Under the pieces are notes generated by a model. It was given only the letters and a program-made list of their open reading frames with translations, did no database searches and was not told the origin of the DNA. A DNA stretch of 64,000 bases from Shewanella cutis (GTDB lineage Bacteria; Pseudomonadota; Gammaproteobacteria; Enterobacterales; Shewanellaceae), in NCBI RefSeq assembly GCF_022410515.1, contig NZ_JACSDI010000001.1, positions 310,001-374,000 of the forward strand, given 5' to 3'. Shown in pieces: positions 1-11,578 of the stretch; the stretch's first letter is position 1; each line of letters starts with the position of its first letter. A program made the position numbers and the translations under genes.

Positions 1-353
1 CCTTCTTTGATAGTTCGTAAAATATCGCAAACATCATCAATGGCCTTTACATCGTTATTTAGGTTAGCTTCAGAAATCTTACGTAACATAAAATCGTATA
101 AGTCACTCAAATTCTTAGCTATCTGGCCACCAGCATCCATATTTAAACTATTACTCAGTCCAATAATGATACCGATCGCTTTATTAATATAAATCCCTTT
201 ATTGACTAAATCATTCTGCTCAATGGCATAACGGCTTTGCGCAAGGCGCTGTAGAGCACCAGCAAACATCAACTGAATAATTCTATGTGGGGAAGCCACG
301 GTAATTTCACTTTCAAGCGAAACCTTGCGATATGATTGCAGTGATCCTCTCAT
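1..353 (-). CDS. fliS: Flagellar export chaperone FliS (partial, 3' end cut by window)
   Basis: FliS is the cytoplasmic chaperone that binds the C-terminal helix of flagellin and prevents premature polymerisation before export. The minus-strand frame opens with MRGSLQSYRKVSLESE at 353 and continues with the family pattern ASPHRIIQLMFAGALQRLAQ and a helical body. About 117 codons are visible, and the stop lies beyond base 1. It is the last gene seen of a flaG-fliD-flaI-fliS run, starting 7 bp after the flaI stop. Homology was recognised from sequence and position; FliS is usually about 125-140 residues, so little is missing. Confidence 0.9.
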   Translation of the reverse strand, partial: MRGSLQSYRKVSLESEITVASPHRIIQLMFAGALQRLAQSRYAIEQNDLVNKGIYINKAIGIIIGLSNSLNMDAGGQIAKNLSDLYDFMLRKISEANLNNDVKAIDDVCDILRTIKE

Positions 354-359
354 AAACAC

Positions 360-680
360 CTACCTATTTGAATCTATAGTCTCGTAAACACTGATCTGGC
401 GCTTATTCTTACTGCTCGCATGTAATAATGCTTGCCTGTCAGCCATGATAATACTCGCCTTTTTTGTAAAGTCCTGAGTAAATTCAAGCTGACGCTGAAG
501 ATAGTTAGCATCCGTCATATTGGCATCGGCGACTAATACATTGAGTAAAAGTTGACGCTCTTCAACCATGTTCTGCAAATTTGAGACCAAGTCATCTGTT
601 TGAGCATCCTCAGCAGGAGTTCGGTTTAGCAGTTCTAACACTTGCGCAAGTGTAATATTAAGCTCATCGAGTTGCTTCAC
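360..680 (-). CDS. flaI: FliT-like flagellar chaperone (FlaI of Vibrio-type loci)
   Basis: A small, acidic, all-helical cytoplasmic protein of 106 residues lying between fliD and fliS. This is exactly where Vibrio and Shewanella polar loci carry flaI and enterics carry fliT. FliT-type proteins chaperone the cap protein FliD. The sequence is rich in leucine and glutamine with heptad-like spacing (DELNITLAQVLELLNRT) and has no membrane segment. The call rests mainly on position, size and helical character, because FliT-like proteins diverge strongly. Expected to be co-transcribed with fliD and fliS. Confidence 0.7.
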   Translation of the reverse strand: MKQLDELNITLAQVLELLNRTPAEDAQTDDLVSNLQNMVEERQLLLNVLVADANMTDANYLQRQLEFTQDFTKKASIIMADRQALLHASSKNKRQISVYETIDSNR

Positions 681-708
681 AACAATGTTCCTTTTTACTT
701 AAATCGAT

Positions 709-2079
709 TTAGCTCTTTTTAACCGCACCAGGCAATGAGTTTAGTCGATCAACTAATCCACTACTTTGTTGGTTGAGTTTTCCAACGACAAGGTCCATCG
801 CATTAAATTGCTTAGTTAAACGAGCGGTTAGCTGGTCCATCTTCAGTGTGAATGCCGCTCTTTGATCAGCTAAACGACTTTGCTGACTCGTATAACTAGA
901 CTGACGATCAGCAATTAACCCACTTGATTTAACATAGCTATTGGCAAGATCGTTAAACCGATTAGCAAGACCTTTATCAGGAGTTGCAAACAGTGCTTCA
1001 ACGCTCGACATATCTTCGGTGAGTGCTTTATTGAGTTTTGTATCATCTACGGATAATTTTCCGTATCTGTCTGTTTTAATACCGATATCATAGAGTGCAA
1101 TTGAACCACCATCCGCGGTGGGAACACGCCCACTTGCCACACTGCGAAGCTGAGATTCAATTGAGCGAATCATAGAGTCGCCCTGTAGTGCTGCTGCCGT
1201 TTTTTTGTCTTTGTCATAGGAGGACATCTTATCGATGGTCGTCACTAAACTATTGTAGGCATCAACAAAAGCTTGAACATTTGTTTTTACAGCGTCATTG
1301 TCTTGCTCAATTTTAACCGTCGTTGTTTTAGCAACATCGGCATTCGTTAAATTCAGTGTCACTCCGGTTATGGCATTTTTTACTTCATTACTTTGTGAGG
1401 TGACTTTTTGACCATCAATGTAAAGTACTGCATTTTTAGCATCTTGCAATGTCGAAGTATTGCCGGAACCAAACATATCAGTCACCCCTGAACCAGAGGC
1501 ATTGGTGGCGGTAAGACTAATTTGGTTATCTTCACCGGTTTTATTTGAGCTAAACACTAACCGACTACCAGCATCACTGGTAATCACTGTTGCGGTGACC
1601 CCAACGTTATCTGGTGCTTCGTTAACTTTTTTAGCAATTGCAGCCAAAGAATCAGTAGCCGCAATATCAACTGAAAAGCTTTTACCATTAACACCAAACG
1701 CTAAACTACCCTCACCCACAGGTTGTGTGGCATCGGCAACATTGGTACCTGCAATCTTATGATTAGTTGCTACCTGCTCAACTTTAATCCCATAGCTACC
1801 TGCTTGAGCTGTTTTTTCAGCTTTGGCGCTAAGGTATGCATCAGTACTAACAGAAATTTTCCGTTGATTTAACGCGTCGCCAGTTTGAAGTTTCTTAACG
1901 GCATCCTGGAACGTAGACAACGCACTTTTTAAAGTTCCCATCGCAGAAACTTTTGCTTTGATGCTGTCTTCCGTCTTGTTGAACATCGCTTCTTTGGGCG
2001 CTTTCTCGGCATCCACTAACACCTTTACGATGTTAGAAATGTCTAAACCAGACCCCATACCTGTCGCTGTTAATGCCAT
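709..2079 (-). CDS. fliD: Flagellar filament cap protein FliD
   Basis: FliD (HAP2) caps the growing filament and folds exported flagellin into place. The 456-residue product starts MALTATGMGSGLDISNIVKVLVDAE, the conserved FliD N-terminus. It has a variable middle (about residues 100-300) and a C-terminal coiled-coil region with repeated QSSYTSQQSRLADQ-type heptads. Length is normal for a polar-flagellum FliD. It lies between flaG and flaI with short gaps (41 and 28 bp), so one operon is likely. Confidence 0.95.
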   Translation of the reverse strand: MALTATGMGSGLDISNIVKVLVDAEKAPKEAMFNKTEDSIKAKVSAMGTLKSALSTFQDAVKKLQTGDALNQRKISVSTDAYLSAKAEKTAQAGSYGIKVEQVATNHKIAGTNVADATQPVGEGSLAFGVNGKSFSVDIAATDSLAAIAKKVNEAPDNVGVTATVITSDAGSRLVFSSNKTGEDNQISLTATNASGSGVTDMFGSGNTSTLQDAKNAVLYIDGQKVTSQSNEVKNAITGVTLNLTNADVAKTTTVKIEQDNDAVKTNVQAFVDAYNSLVTTIDKMSSYDKDKKTAAALQGDSMIRSIESQLRSVASGRVPTADGGSIALYDIGIKTDRYGKLSVDDTKLNKALTEDMSSVEALFATPDKGLANRFNDLANSYVKSSGLIADRQSSYTSQQSRLADQRAAFTLKMDQLTARLTKQFNAMDLVVGKLNQQSSGLVDRLNSLPGAVKKS

Positions 2080-2120
2080 ACAAACCTCTTACTCATCAAC
2101 GGATAAATTACTGTGTGAGT

Positions 2121-2507
2121 TTAAGCTTCTGTTTTCATTAACAGACCTGTCACTTCTGACAGTTTTTCTGCTAATTTCAGTGCTTCCTCACTGGGCATTT
2201 GTCTAATGACATCACCAGTATCTCTATCCAAGACTGTCACAACTGCTTGACCTGAATTTTCATCAACTTTAAATGCAAGCCCTTTACGCATCATTGACAT
2301 CATATCGGAAAGTTCAGTCGCCACTTGGGTTAACTTTCCAGGATTTTGTTCATCTTCTGTTCCACTTTGCTCAGTAGACTGTTCAACAGCTGATACGGCA
2401 GCATTGCGTTTTAATTCAACATCCGCCGTCGGTGTTTTCAGTGGTACTTGAGCCAAATCAACACGGTTTGAGACCAGCATTGATGTGCTTGCTATATTGA
2501 TATCCAT
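2121..2507 (-). CDS. flaG: FlaG family flagellar protein
   Basis: A 128-residue protein with a variable N-terminal half and the FlaG domain at its end (roughly residues 60-125). The motifs FKVDENSGQAVVTVLDRDTGDVIRQ and PSEEALKLAEKL are characteristic. FlaG influences filament length in Pseudomonas and Vibrio; the mechanism is not settled. It sits directly downstream of the flagellins and upstream of fliD, the standard polar-locus order. Confidence 0.92.
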   Translation of the reverse strand: MDINIASTSMLVSNRVDLAQVPLKTPTADVELKRNAAVSAVEQSTEQSGTEDEQNPGKLTQVATELSDMMSMMRKGLAFKVDENSGQAVVTVLDRDTGDVIRQMPSEEALKLAEKLSEVTGLLMKTEA

Positions 2508-2586
2508 AGCTATACCTCACCATCAAAAGCATTTGTCTTTTATACAGCCTAACAAACACTATAACTTAATGACCATTTATGTGGCA

Positions 2587-2614
2587 AAGGGAGATCCGTC
2601 GCCGAACCTCCCTT
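2587..2614 (-). terminator. Hairpin after the distal flagellin gene
   Basis: A 7-bp stem AAGGGAG/CTCCCTT (2587-2593 with 2608-2614) begins 24 bp beyond the flagellin stop codon. No long U-run follows on the minus strand, so it may be a weak terminator or an mRNA-stabilising hairpin that lets some transcription continue into flaG. Confidence 0.4.
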
Positions 2615-2638
2615 ATAACCTTATGCTTCAATAGATTA

Positions 2639-3520
<882 letters not shown>

Positions 3521-3538
3521 TTAGTGGTTACAGTATAT

Positions 3539-3565
3539 ATAGCGGCAGCAGCTTTTTTATCTTTA
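3539..3565 (-). promoter_or_regulatory. Sigma-28 (FliA) promoter of the distal flagellin gene
   Basis: Read on the minus strand, TAAAG, a 14-nt spacer and GCCGCTAT match the sigma-28 flagellar consensus (TAAAG-N14-GCCGNTAA). It lies about 80 bp upstream of the start codon at 3457 and would leave a 5' UTR of roughly 75 nt. Confidence 0.8.
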
Positions 3566-3644
3566 GGATTATTTTTAAAAATTTTTATCTTTATAAAAAC
3601 ACTTTTATTTTCATAAAGATAAAGTTTTTCATCATTAAAACTTT

Positions 3645-3679
3645 GCCTACTTTTCTAACCTTGATTAGAAAAAGTAGGC
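3645..3679 (-). terminator. Hairpin between the two flagellin genes
   Basis: A nearly perfect 14-bp inverted repeat (GCCTACTTTTCTAA at 3645-3658 against TTAGAAAAAGTAGGC at 3665-3679, one bulged A) with a 6-nt loop, 34 bp beyond the stop of the proximal flagellin. On the minus strand it is followed by AAAGTTTT, a modest U-tract. It probably terminates the proximal flagellin transcript, so the two flagellins are separately expressed. Confidence 0.65.
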
Positions 3680-3712
3680 AAAAGTACTCTACAAAAACAC
3701 TCAGTGTTAAGT

Positions 3713-4549
<837 letters not shown>

Positions 4550-4595
4550 CTAGTTATACCGCCAAGGCTTGGAGCTTGGCTAAATTTTTAACAAT

Positions 4596-4621
4596 TTATC
4601 TTACAGAGGGTTAGGTCTTTG
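4596..4621 (-). promoter_or_regulatory. Possible sigma-28 promoter of the proximal flagellin gene
   Basis: On the minus strand CAAAG, 13 nt, then TAAGATAA resembles but does not match the sigma-28 consensus (-35 TAAAG, -10 GCCGATAA). It sits 62-87 bp upstream of the start codon at 4534. Low-confidence call, included because no better promoter is visible between flgL and this gene. Confidence 0.35.
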
Positions 4622-4628
4622 CTTTCTG

Positions 4629-5846
4629 TTAAATAAAGTCAAACAGGGAAACAGAACCCACCTTACTAAACACGTTAGAGACTGCGTTCAATGCAAGCTG
4701 TTGCTTTTCAAATTCCGTAATCGCTGACGCATAATCCAGATCTTCCAGTAGTGAAAGTGCCGAAGTATTCACCACTTTCTCTTCTGTATGAGTATCTTTA
4801 TAACGCTCGACGGCTTTCAGATTATTCCCTGCGACACTTCTGGCAGAACTCATCTGATTGACGCCACTGTCGATATTATTCAATATCTGTGCCAACTGAG
4901 CTTTACCTTGTGGGGAGTTTGCGGCATTAGGATCTTCGATCAACGCAATCGCACTACTGATCGTGTCGAAAATACTCACTTCGGCCTGAGGCTCCATGCT
5001 GAAACTATCGCCAGCACTGGGTTTACCATCTATCTTGACCTCTATACCATTAAAACTCACGGGGGTCGTGGCATCGAAGTTGGCCACGTTAGCGACGGGA
5101 TTGTTAGCCGAATCCAATACCTGTAAATTGACGCCACCAGCGCCATTATCCGTAAAATTAAATGTATATGTATCAGCCACATAAGTTGCCTGATCAGCAA
5201 TTTTTGCCGTTTGAACCTTAAAGTCACCTTGTTGGCTGGCCAAATAATTGACGCTATAATCGCCCAGCCCATTGGGTGCTTTCATAAAAGCTTGATCGCC
5301 AGGAATATTCGTTCCGATTGCGACACCTGACTGAACCAGACTATCGCGCACGCCAGAGTCGCCGCTGTATACGATCTTTGGCGGATTTGAGTTATCAAAA
5401 GCAAAGGGTTGTTTATCGGTGCTGAATCCAGAGAACAGATAATTGCCGGACTCATCTTTACTGTTGGCAAGGGAAAGCAATTCTTTGAGGCTGTCTTTCA
5501 TCTCATCGGCAATCATTTGCCGCTCTGAGTCAGAGAGGGTGCCATTGACAGCACGCATCAATTGCTCACGAATAGAGCCAGTTAAATCTTCGGCATTGCC
5601 TAACTTGCTTTCGGTCACTGCAAGGCGATTATTGGCATAATCAATGTTCTTCATAAATTGATCGACCAGAGCATTGCGTTGATTCAGGTTATCAATCCCT
5701 AAAGCCGCTACGGGATCATCCCCTGAAGTATTGACCTTTTTGCCACTACTTAGCTGTTCTAAAACTTTGCTTGTTGCAGTTTGTTTTTGCAGCACGCTAG
5801 TAATACTTTGATTAAAGAGCTGCGCAGTTGATAATCGCATCGTCAC
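4629..5846 (-). CDS. flgL: Flagellar hook-filament junction protein FlgL (HAP3)
   Basis: 405-residue junction protein joining the hook, via FlgK, to the filament. The flagellin-like N-terminus (MRLSTAQLFNQSITSVLQKQ, QLSSGKKVNTSGDDPVA) and C-terminus (LDYASAITEFEKQQLALNAV) are typical. The start may be M3 (MRLSTAQ) rather than M1 (MTMRLST). It follows flgK with a 5-bp gap, so the two are translated from one message. Confidence 0.94.
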   Translation of the reverse strand: MTMRLSTAQLFNQSITSVLQKQTATSKVLEQLSSGKKVNTSGDDPVAALGIDNLNQRNALVDQFMKNIDYANNRLAVTESKLGNAEDLTGSIREQLMRAVNGTLSDSERQMIADEMKDSLKELLSLANSKDESGNYLFSGFSTDKQPFAFDNSNPPKIVYSGDSGVRDSLVQSGVAIGTNIPGDQAFMKAPNGLGDYSVNYLASQQGDFKVQTAKIADQATYVADTYTFNFTDNGAGGVNLQVLDSANNPVANVANFDATTPVSFNGIEVKIDGKPSAGDSFSMEPQAEVSIFDTISSAIALIEDPNAANSPQGKAQLAQILNNIDSGVNQMSSARSVAGNNLKAVERYKDTHTEEKVVNTSALSLLEDLDYASAITEFEKQQLALNAVSNVFSKVGSVSLFDFI

Positions 5847-5851
5847 TTCTC

Positions 5852-7777
5852 CTAACGTACTGAAGTCAATAGGCTGTCAAAAATTTGCTGCGCGGTTGAC
5901 ATAATCCGCGCTGAAGCCTGATAAGCTTGTTGGAAACGCATCAAGTTGGCCGCTTCTTCATCTAAGTTAACACCTGATTCACTTTCTACTCTGGCGTAGG
6001 CTTGTTTGTAGATAGCTTCTGCAGAACCGACTCGCACTTCAGCCGCTTTTGTTTGACTACCAATATCCTGTTTGGTCTGTTCAAAGACATCCGCAAGTGT
6101 TGACTTACCACCATTCATCACTTTGGTTTCACTCAGCTTTGCCATTGCAACGGCATTGGTGTTATCGCCTTCGGCAAAGGATAAGTCGAAGGTAAATTTG
6201 TCACCCGCAGCTGCAGCGCTACTCTCGACTTCAAAGGTAAAACCAAAGGCACTGATGCTTGGCGGCGTATAAGGTGCAGCAGCACCAAGGGATGTGCCTG
6301 TTGCATCAAAGGCTTCAAAGGTCGGCGGCACGGCTGTTGTGTTTAACTGAATGGTCAACTCGCCTCCCTTTACCGGAAAATTCGCCGCATTACGGTCAGT
6401 AATTTGCGTGAGCTTAACTTGAGTGTTACCTGAGTTCGCGGTATCAGCGGTAATTTTGGGTGCTGCGGCTGCAATACCTTTAGGATCGGTCATCACCACT
6501 TCAATGCCATTGGCGGCACCTGCGGTTGGGCGTATTGAAAACCGATCTCCAGAGGCCATGGCCCCAGCTTTAATGTCAATTGAAAAACCAGCGCCGCCTT
6601 CTAACTTTGTGCCATTTAAGGTAAGCGGAGTAATCGCACCCGTTTGCGTATCTCGCAGTTCATAGGTCGAAGGTGCAGTAAAAGATAACTCATATGATCC
6701 ACCCGTTAAGGCGCTGGTATCGTCGATATTAACACCTAAGGTCGCGTTGCCAGTGTTATCTGTAAAACCACCAACCCGGCCTAAGGACATCAATGGATCG
6801 TTGATATCTTTGAACATATTTGCGCCAACTTGACCGTTAAGATCAAATCCTTGCGCCTGCAGTTTGTTAAAGCTGTCAGCCACGCCTAAGGCCAATTGAT
6901 CAAGCTCTAAGCTGGCTGGCATTAAGGTCTGATCACGGTATTCAAATAACGCCCCCAACTGACCGCCTAACTTGCTTGGATCAGCCTTTACACTCTGTGA
7001 ACCAATAGAAGACATCAACTGCAATTCATTTGGGAAAGGGTCACCTGTTGCCGTACTCATTGACATAGCAACTTCACCAGAGACCAACATAATAGAGCCG
7101 CCTAACATAATGCTCTTGGCGCCATTTTCTAAGGGTATAACATTGACCTGCGCATACTGACTAAGCTCTTGCACTAACGCGTCTTGCTTATCTAATAAAA
7201 TCGGATCTTGATTAGGTGATTTCATCAACTCAAGGTTGAGATTAGCAAGTTCAGTACTGATCTCATTGATGCGCTTAGTCATCCCGGTGATTTGATCATT
7301 GGTCTGATTAAGTTGCCCATTCAAGGTCGACTGCATTTGGTTCAAACTATTCGCCAATTGTTTGGCATCGTTTAAGGTTGAGCTACGAATACCTAAATCT
7401 GCGGGTAAATCCGCCAAGCTGTTGAGGCCAGCAAACAAATCGTTCAAGCTCTGTGGTACCACTTTGCCAATCTGGGAGAAAATTTGGTCTAGCTCACTTA
7501 GCTTGCCAAAGCTGGCTTCTGCCGCACTCAGAGTCGTTTGGCCAATACGCAGCTCACGCGCAGCATAGTCGTTATAAATACGTTTGACGTCAGATACATA
7601 AGTTCCAGTCCCATAAAAGCCACTGCCAAGACGCTGGGAATCTAAGGTGGTTTGCGTCGCCACTTGTCTGTGATATCCCACAGTATTAGCGTTGGCGATA
7701 TTATTACTGGTCACCCCCAGTTGCGACTGGGAAGCGAGCACCCCTGTACGGGCAATATTTAAAAGATCGATAGCCAT
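5852..7777 (-). CDS. flgK: Flagellar hook-associated protein FlgK (HAP1)
   Basis: 641-residue junction protein forming the first layer between hook and filament. N-terminal MAIDLLNIARTGVLASQSQLGVTSNNIANANTVGYHRQ is the rod/hook/HAP signature (SNNIANANT.GY). The C-terminus ends in SGVNLDEEAANLMRFQQAYQASARIMSTAQ, also diagnostic. The long middle is low-complexity and variable. It lies 40 bp downstream of flgJ. No clear sigma-28 promoter was seen in that gap, so it may read through from upstream. Confidence 0.95.
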   Translation of the reverse strand: MAIDLLNIARTGVLASQSQLGVTSNNIANANTVGYHRQVATQTTLDSQRLGSGFYGTGTYVSDVKRIYNDYAARELRIGQTTLSAAEASFGKLSELDQIFSQIGKVVPQSLNDLFAGLNSLADLPADLGIRSSTLNDAKQLANSLNQMQSTLNGQLNQTNDQITGMTKRINEISTELANLNLELMKSPNQDPILLDKQDALVQELSQYAQVNVIPLENGAKSIMLGGSIMLVSGEVAMSMSTATGDPFPNELQLMSSIGSQSVKADPSKLGGQLGALFEYRDQTLMPASLELDQLALGVADSFNKLQAQGFDLNGQVGANMFKDINDPLMSLGRVGGFTDNTGNATLGVNIDDTSALTGGSYELSFTAPSTYELRDTQTGAITPLTLNGTKLEGGAGFSIDIKAGAMASGDRFSIRPTAGAANGIEVVMTDPKGIAAAAPKITADTANSGNTQVKLTQITDRNAANFPVKGGELTIQLNTTAVPPTFEAFDATGTSLGAAAPYTPPSISAFGFTFEVESSAAAAGDKFTFDLSFAEGDNTNAVAMAKLSETKVMNGGKSTLADVFEQTKQDIGSQTKAAEVRVGSAEAIYKQAYARVESESGVNLDEEAANLMRFQQAYQASARIMSTAQQIFDSLLTSVR

Positions 7778-7817
7778 TAGCCGATACTCCCCAATACTAA
7801 CGTCTTATGAAGAATGA

Positions 7818-8972
7818 TCATTTGTCTTCTCCTGGCAGTATCGACTTCAGCTCTTCACTGATTGACTGCATGACTTTAATCACTTTTTCAGCATATTTAG
7901 GATCGGTTGCGTAACCCGCTTCCTGTAATGCACGGATAAACTGAGTCGGTGAAGCCGCCACTTTCTTGGCATCTTGATAGCGCTCACCGTCAGCAATAAA
8001 GGAAACAAAATCGTTAAAACTGTGCTCAAAATCGTTGTAAACACGGAAATCGGCTTTTTGCCTAACGGCAATACCCTGTTCAAATTCCAAGGTACTCACG
8101 TTAGCTTTATCACCTTGCCAACGACGATCAGCTTTAATATTGAACAAATTATGGCTAGGGGCTCCATTGTGGCCACGGACAATTTTTTGTCCCCAGCCAG
8201 TCTCAAGGGCCGATTGAGCTAATAACACTTCAGGTTTAGTGCCAAGGGCTTTCGCGGCCTTTTCGGCATGGGGATATAGCGTCGCTAAAAACTCTTCGCG
8301 GCTACCAAACTTGAGCGTCTTTTGCGTTTCTCTAAATGCCACAGTCGGCAATATTTGGCCGCTGATGACAGGTTCAATCGCTGATAAGGGTTGCTCTGAC
8401 CAAGTAGGCTTAGGCGTATCGATGGCCAGTAAGCGCTGAGGCCTATCAATGTCAAGTGAAGAGGTGACGCCATTGTTGTCTTCAAATTCAACACTTGGGC
8501 GGGCAATTGATGCTGGCACACCTTGCGCAGCAACCACGGGAGTGTTAGCCGTTTCAGCCACTGCGGTTGATGGCGTTTGAGCCGGAATGTTGAGCGCTTT
8601 AGCGTCATGTTCCAGTTTCATGCCACCGTCATTACGCAGCACGGATGCCGGTGTAAACGGGCTAGACTCAGGGGATAACTGCTGCACCATCATGTCCGCC
8701 AGTCCCAATACGCCTTTATCCGATAAATCGACGGATAATTGCTGATCCCGCATCTGCTCATAAAACTTAGTGTATTGGCTATTGAGAGGGCTATCGGACT
8801 CGAACACCGCATTTGCGTCACGCATGCTCTTCATTAGCATTTGTACAAAAACGCCTTCAAATTGTTGGGCGACTTTTTTCAAGGCGCCCTTTTCATCTTT
8901 CTGAGCCTGGGCACGCAGGTTATCCAGCCCGCCCAGATCAAGAAAATGTGATGAACTTGAAAGCTTTTCCAT
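7818..8972 (-). CDS. flgJ: Flagellar rod assembly protein / peptidoglycan hydrolase FlgJ
   Basis: 384-residue bifunctional FlgJ. The N-terminal rod-binding domain (about residues 25-105: KKVAQQFEGVFVQMLMKSMRDAN) caps rod assembly. The C-terminal glucosaminidase domain (about 230-375, with VLLAQSALETGWGQ containing the catalytic Glu) opens the peptidoglycan for the rod. A Pro/Ala/Thr-rich linker separates them. This is the two-domain gammaproteobacterial form. It is followed by flgK and preceded by flgI (17-bp gap). Confidence 0.95.
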   Translation of the reverse strand: MEKLSSSSHFLDLGGLDNLRAQAQKDEKGALKKVAQQFEGVFVQMLMKSMRDANAVFESDSPLNSQYTKFYEQMRDQQLSVDLSDKGVLGLADMMVQQLSPESSPFTPASVLRNDGGMKLEHDAKALNIPAQTPSTAVAETANTPVVAAQGVPASIARPSVEFEDNNGVTSSLDIDRPQRLLAIDTPKPTWSEQPLSAIEPVISGQILPTVAFRETQKTLKFGSREEFLATLYPHAEKAAKALGTKPEVLLAQSALETGWGQKIVRGHNGAPSHNLFNIKADRRWQGDKANVSTLEFEQGIAVRQKADFRVYNDFEHSFNDFVSFIADGERYQDAKKVAASPTQFIRALQEAGYATDPKYAEKVIKVMQSISEELKSILPGEDK

Positions 8973-8989
8973 GATTTTCCCGACAGAAA

Positions 8990-10081
8990 TTAGATGATGA
9001 TAAGTTCACCATGCAAAGCTCCTGCCACTTTTAACGCTTCTAGAATTGCAAGCACATCTGAAGGCGCTGCCCCCACTAAGTTTACGGCGCGAACTAATTC
9101 ATCTAAGGTCGTGCCTGGATTAAACATAAACATCCGGCGATCACTTTCGGTAGCATTAATCGTGCTATTACTGGTCACTGTTGTTTGACCATTCGCTAGC
9201 GCATTTGGCTGAGACACCTGAGTCGCCTCGGCGATAGTCACAGTCAAACCACCATGAGTCACTGCAGCAGGCAATAACTTGACATTCTGCCCCACCACAA
9301 TCGTGCCCGTGCGCGAATTCACAATCACTTTGGCGGACTCCTCAGCAGGTTCCACCTCAATGTTTTCTAGCGTGGCTAAAAAGGATACCCGTTGAGATAC
9401 ATCCCTTGGCGCACTGACCTGAATCGACGTTGCATCCAATGGACGCGCCATATCAGGGCCGAGCAGATCATTAATCGCATCGGCCATGCGCTGCGCGGTC
9501 GAAAAATCCGAGCGACGTAGGTTAAACGTCAAATAATCACCAGTGGAAAACGGCGTTGCTACACTGCGTTCAACAATCGCGCCATTAGGAATACGGCCAA
9601 CGGTGGGTGTGTTTTGAATCACTTTAGAGCCATCCAAACCATCGGCACTAAAACCACTGACGACTAAGCTGCCCTGGGCAATTGCATACACATTGCCGTC
9701 AACCCCTTTAAGGAAAGTTTGCAGTAAGGTTCCACCACGTAAGCTTTTTGCCTCACCCAAGCTTGAAACGGTCACATCTAATTCTTGACCAGGCTTGATA
9801 AAGGCAGGCATATCAGCATGCACAGCGACCACCGCCACGTTTTTGATTTTGGGTCTAAAATTTTCAGGCAAATTGATGCCGAAATTTTTTAGCATAGTGG
9901 TGAAGGTTTGCTCAGTGTAATTGGTTTTCTCCCCTGTACCCGGTAACCCCACTACCAAGCCGTAACCAATTAACTGGTTATTGCGCACCCCTTGCACATT
10001 GGCAATATCTTTAATGCGTTCTGCCTGGCTGGGCATAGAAAACGCCAGCATAATCACGGCAAAAATAAGTTTACATTTCAT
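8990..10081 (-). CDS. flgI: Flagellar P-ring protein FlgI
   Basis: Periplasmic P-ring subunit around the flagellar rod. I place the start at the ATG at 10081 ([20 protein letters not shown]), because AAGGAG lies 7 nt upstream and a Sec signal peptide with cleavage after SQA follows at once. The longer frame from 10108 adds nine untypical residues. Conserved segments include [30 protein letters not shown] and the C-terminal [31 protein letters not shown]. Length 363 residues, normal for the family. Confidence 0.95.
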   Translation of the reverse strand: MKCKLIFAVIMLAFSMPSQAERIKDIANVQGVRNNQLIGYGLVVGLPGTGEKTNYTEQTFTTMLKNFGINLPENFRPKIKNVAVVAVHADMPAFIKPGQELDVTVSSLGEAKSLRGGTLLQTFLKGVDGNVYAIAQGSLVVSGFSADGLDGSKVIQNTPTVGRIPNGAIVERSVATPFSTGDYLTFNLRRSDFSTAQRMADAINDLLGPDMARPLDATSIQVSAPRDVSQRVSFLATLENIEVEPAEESAKVIVNSRTGTIVVGQNVKLLPAAVTHGGLTVTIAEATQVSQPNALANGQTTVTSNSTINATESDRRMFMFNPGTTLDELVRAVNLVGAAPSDVLAILEALKVAGALHGELIII

Positions 10082-10092
10082 GATACAACTCC

Positions 10093-10767
10093 TTAAAAGG
10101 GCCACCAATCGCTCATAAAGAACTGGCTTAACCAGCCCACTTTTTGCGCTTCAGCAAAGGTACCTGTACCGCTATATTGAATACGCGCGTTGGCCATACG
10201 GGTTGAATCGATTGTGTTATCTGGCTTGATATCCTGCGAGCGCACAATACCGGTCACGCGGATAAACTCATCACCATTGTTGATTGAAATCCACTTTTCA
10301 CCGCGCACAACTAAGTTACCGTTATTGAGCACTTGCATAATATTGGCGGAGATACTGCCATCTAAGCTATTGCTTTGATCTGCATCGGATTCGCGCTTAG
10401 TATTCATGCTATCTTTGTAGCGTAGGTCGAGGGGGATACCGCCTAAAGACAGATTACTGCCCCCAGCATAAACCGGATCGAGCGTCATATCAGAGCCTTT
10501 TTTGATCTGATTACCAGCACTTTTTTTAGCTTGGGTCGCTTCTTTTAGTACGATAGTGATAATGTCGCCGACTTTATGGGCGCGAATATCCGAATAAAGA
10601 CTGGCCGCTTGACTATCTTGGTAAATGGACCCTGTGGCTGCAATCTTGGTTGGTGGCGCTTCGGGGTAAACAGGAGCATAGAAGGGATCATCCGCAATCG
10701 GCTTCTTTGGGGTTGAACTACATGCCGTCAGCAAGAGCGCAGCGGCCAATAGTAAATATCTAGCCAT
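10093..10767 (-). CDS. flgH: Flagellar L-ring lipoprotein FlgH
   Basis: Outer-membrane L-ring lipoprotein. I choose the ATG at 10767 ([16 protein letters not shown]), 9 nt after GAGG, rather than the ATG two codons upstream. The lipobox is LLTAC with the lipidated Cys at about residue 16. Family segments such as [17 protein letters not shown] and [23 protein letters not shown] are present. 224 residues. It lies between flgG and flgI in the standard order. Confidence 0.95.
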
Positions 10768-10779
10768 GATCATGTGCCT

Positions 10780-11568
10780 CTATAAATTCTGATTCACATA
10801 AGCCAGCATCTGATCGACCGCCGAAATGACTTTGGAGTTCATCTCATAAATCCGCTGACTTTCAATGAGGTTAACCAGTTCTTCGGTCACGTTCACGTTA
10901 GAGGTTTCTAACGCGCCTTGACGAATCGCCCCCATACCATCCAAAGATGCAGTACCTTGGATCGGTGTACCACTCGCACCAGTTTCGGTGTACAAGTTTT
11001 GTCCCATAGGATCTAAACCCGATGGGTTAATAAAGTCGGTCATACTGAGCTGACCTACGACTTGGTTTTCTGCTGCGCCCGGTGTTTTTACCGAAACTTC
11101 ACCTTCGGCTGATACCGTAATACTGGTCGCATCTTCCGGAATCGTGATCGGTGGTTGCAACACATAGCCCGAACCCGGCGTTACAATTTGCCCTGTATCA
11201 TCTAAGGTAAATTGACCATTGCGGGTATAAGCTGTGGTGCCATCGGGTAACTGAATTTCGAAAAAACCAGGGCCTTCAATCATCAGATCAAGCGAGTTAT
11301 CCGTGGTCAGCATATTGCCTTGGGTAAACATTTTTTGAGTAGCGACCACTTTGGTACCCGCACCAATATTTAAGCCATTTGGCAACTTAGTGTTTGAGGC
11401 ACTAATGCCCCCAGCTTGGTTAACCGTTTGATATAACAAATCTTCAAATACCGCGCGGCTCTTTTTGTAGCCTACGGTGCTGGCGTTAGCGACGTTGTTT
11501 GAAATCACCGAAATATCGGTTTGCTGTGCGTCTAAGCCAGTTTTACTAATCCATAACGCTGGATGCAT
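10780..11568 (-). CDS. flgG: Flagellar distal rod protein FlgG
   Basis: 262-residue distal rod protein. It begins MHPALWISKTGLDAQQTDISVISNNVANASTVGYKK, the rod-protein N-terminus. It contains SLDLMIEGPGFFEI and ends with the C-terminal motif NVNVTEELVNLIESQRIYEMNSK. A good Shine-Dalgarno (AGGAG) lies upstream. It is adjacent to flgF (11 bp upstream) and flgH (downstream), all one orientation. Confidence 0.96.
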   Translation of the reverse strand: MHPALWISKTGLDAQQTDISVISNNVANASTVGYKKSRAVFEDLLYQTVNQAGGISASNTKLPNGLNIGAGTKVVATQKMFTQGNMLTTDNSLDLMIEGPGFFEIQLPDGTTAYTRNGQFTLDDTGQIVTPGSGYVLQPPITIPEDATSITVSAEGEVSVKTPGAAENQVVGQLSMTDFINPSGLDPMGQNLYTETGASGTPIQGTASLDGMGAIRQGALETSNVNVTEELVNLIESQRIYEMNSKVISAVDQMLAYVNQNL

Positions 11569-11578
11569 AATTTATCTC

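Noticed and set aside
1460..1762. Plus-strand frames inside fliD, flagellins, flgL, flgK and purL
   Set aside because: They are antisense shadows of strongly conserved genes, with no ribosome sites and no protein similarity.
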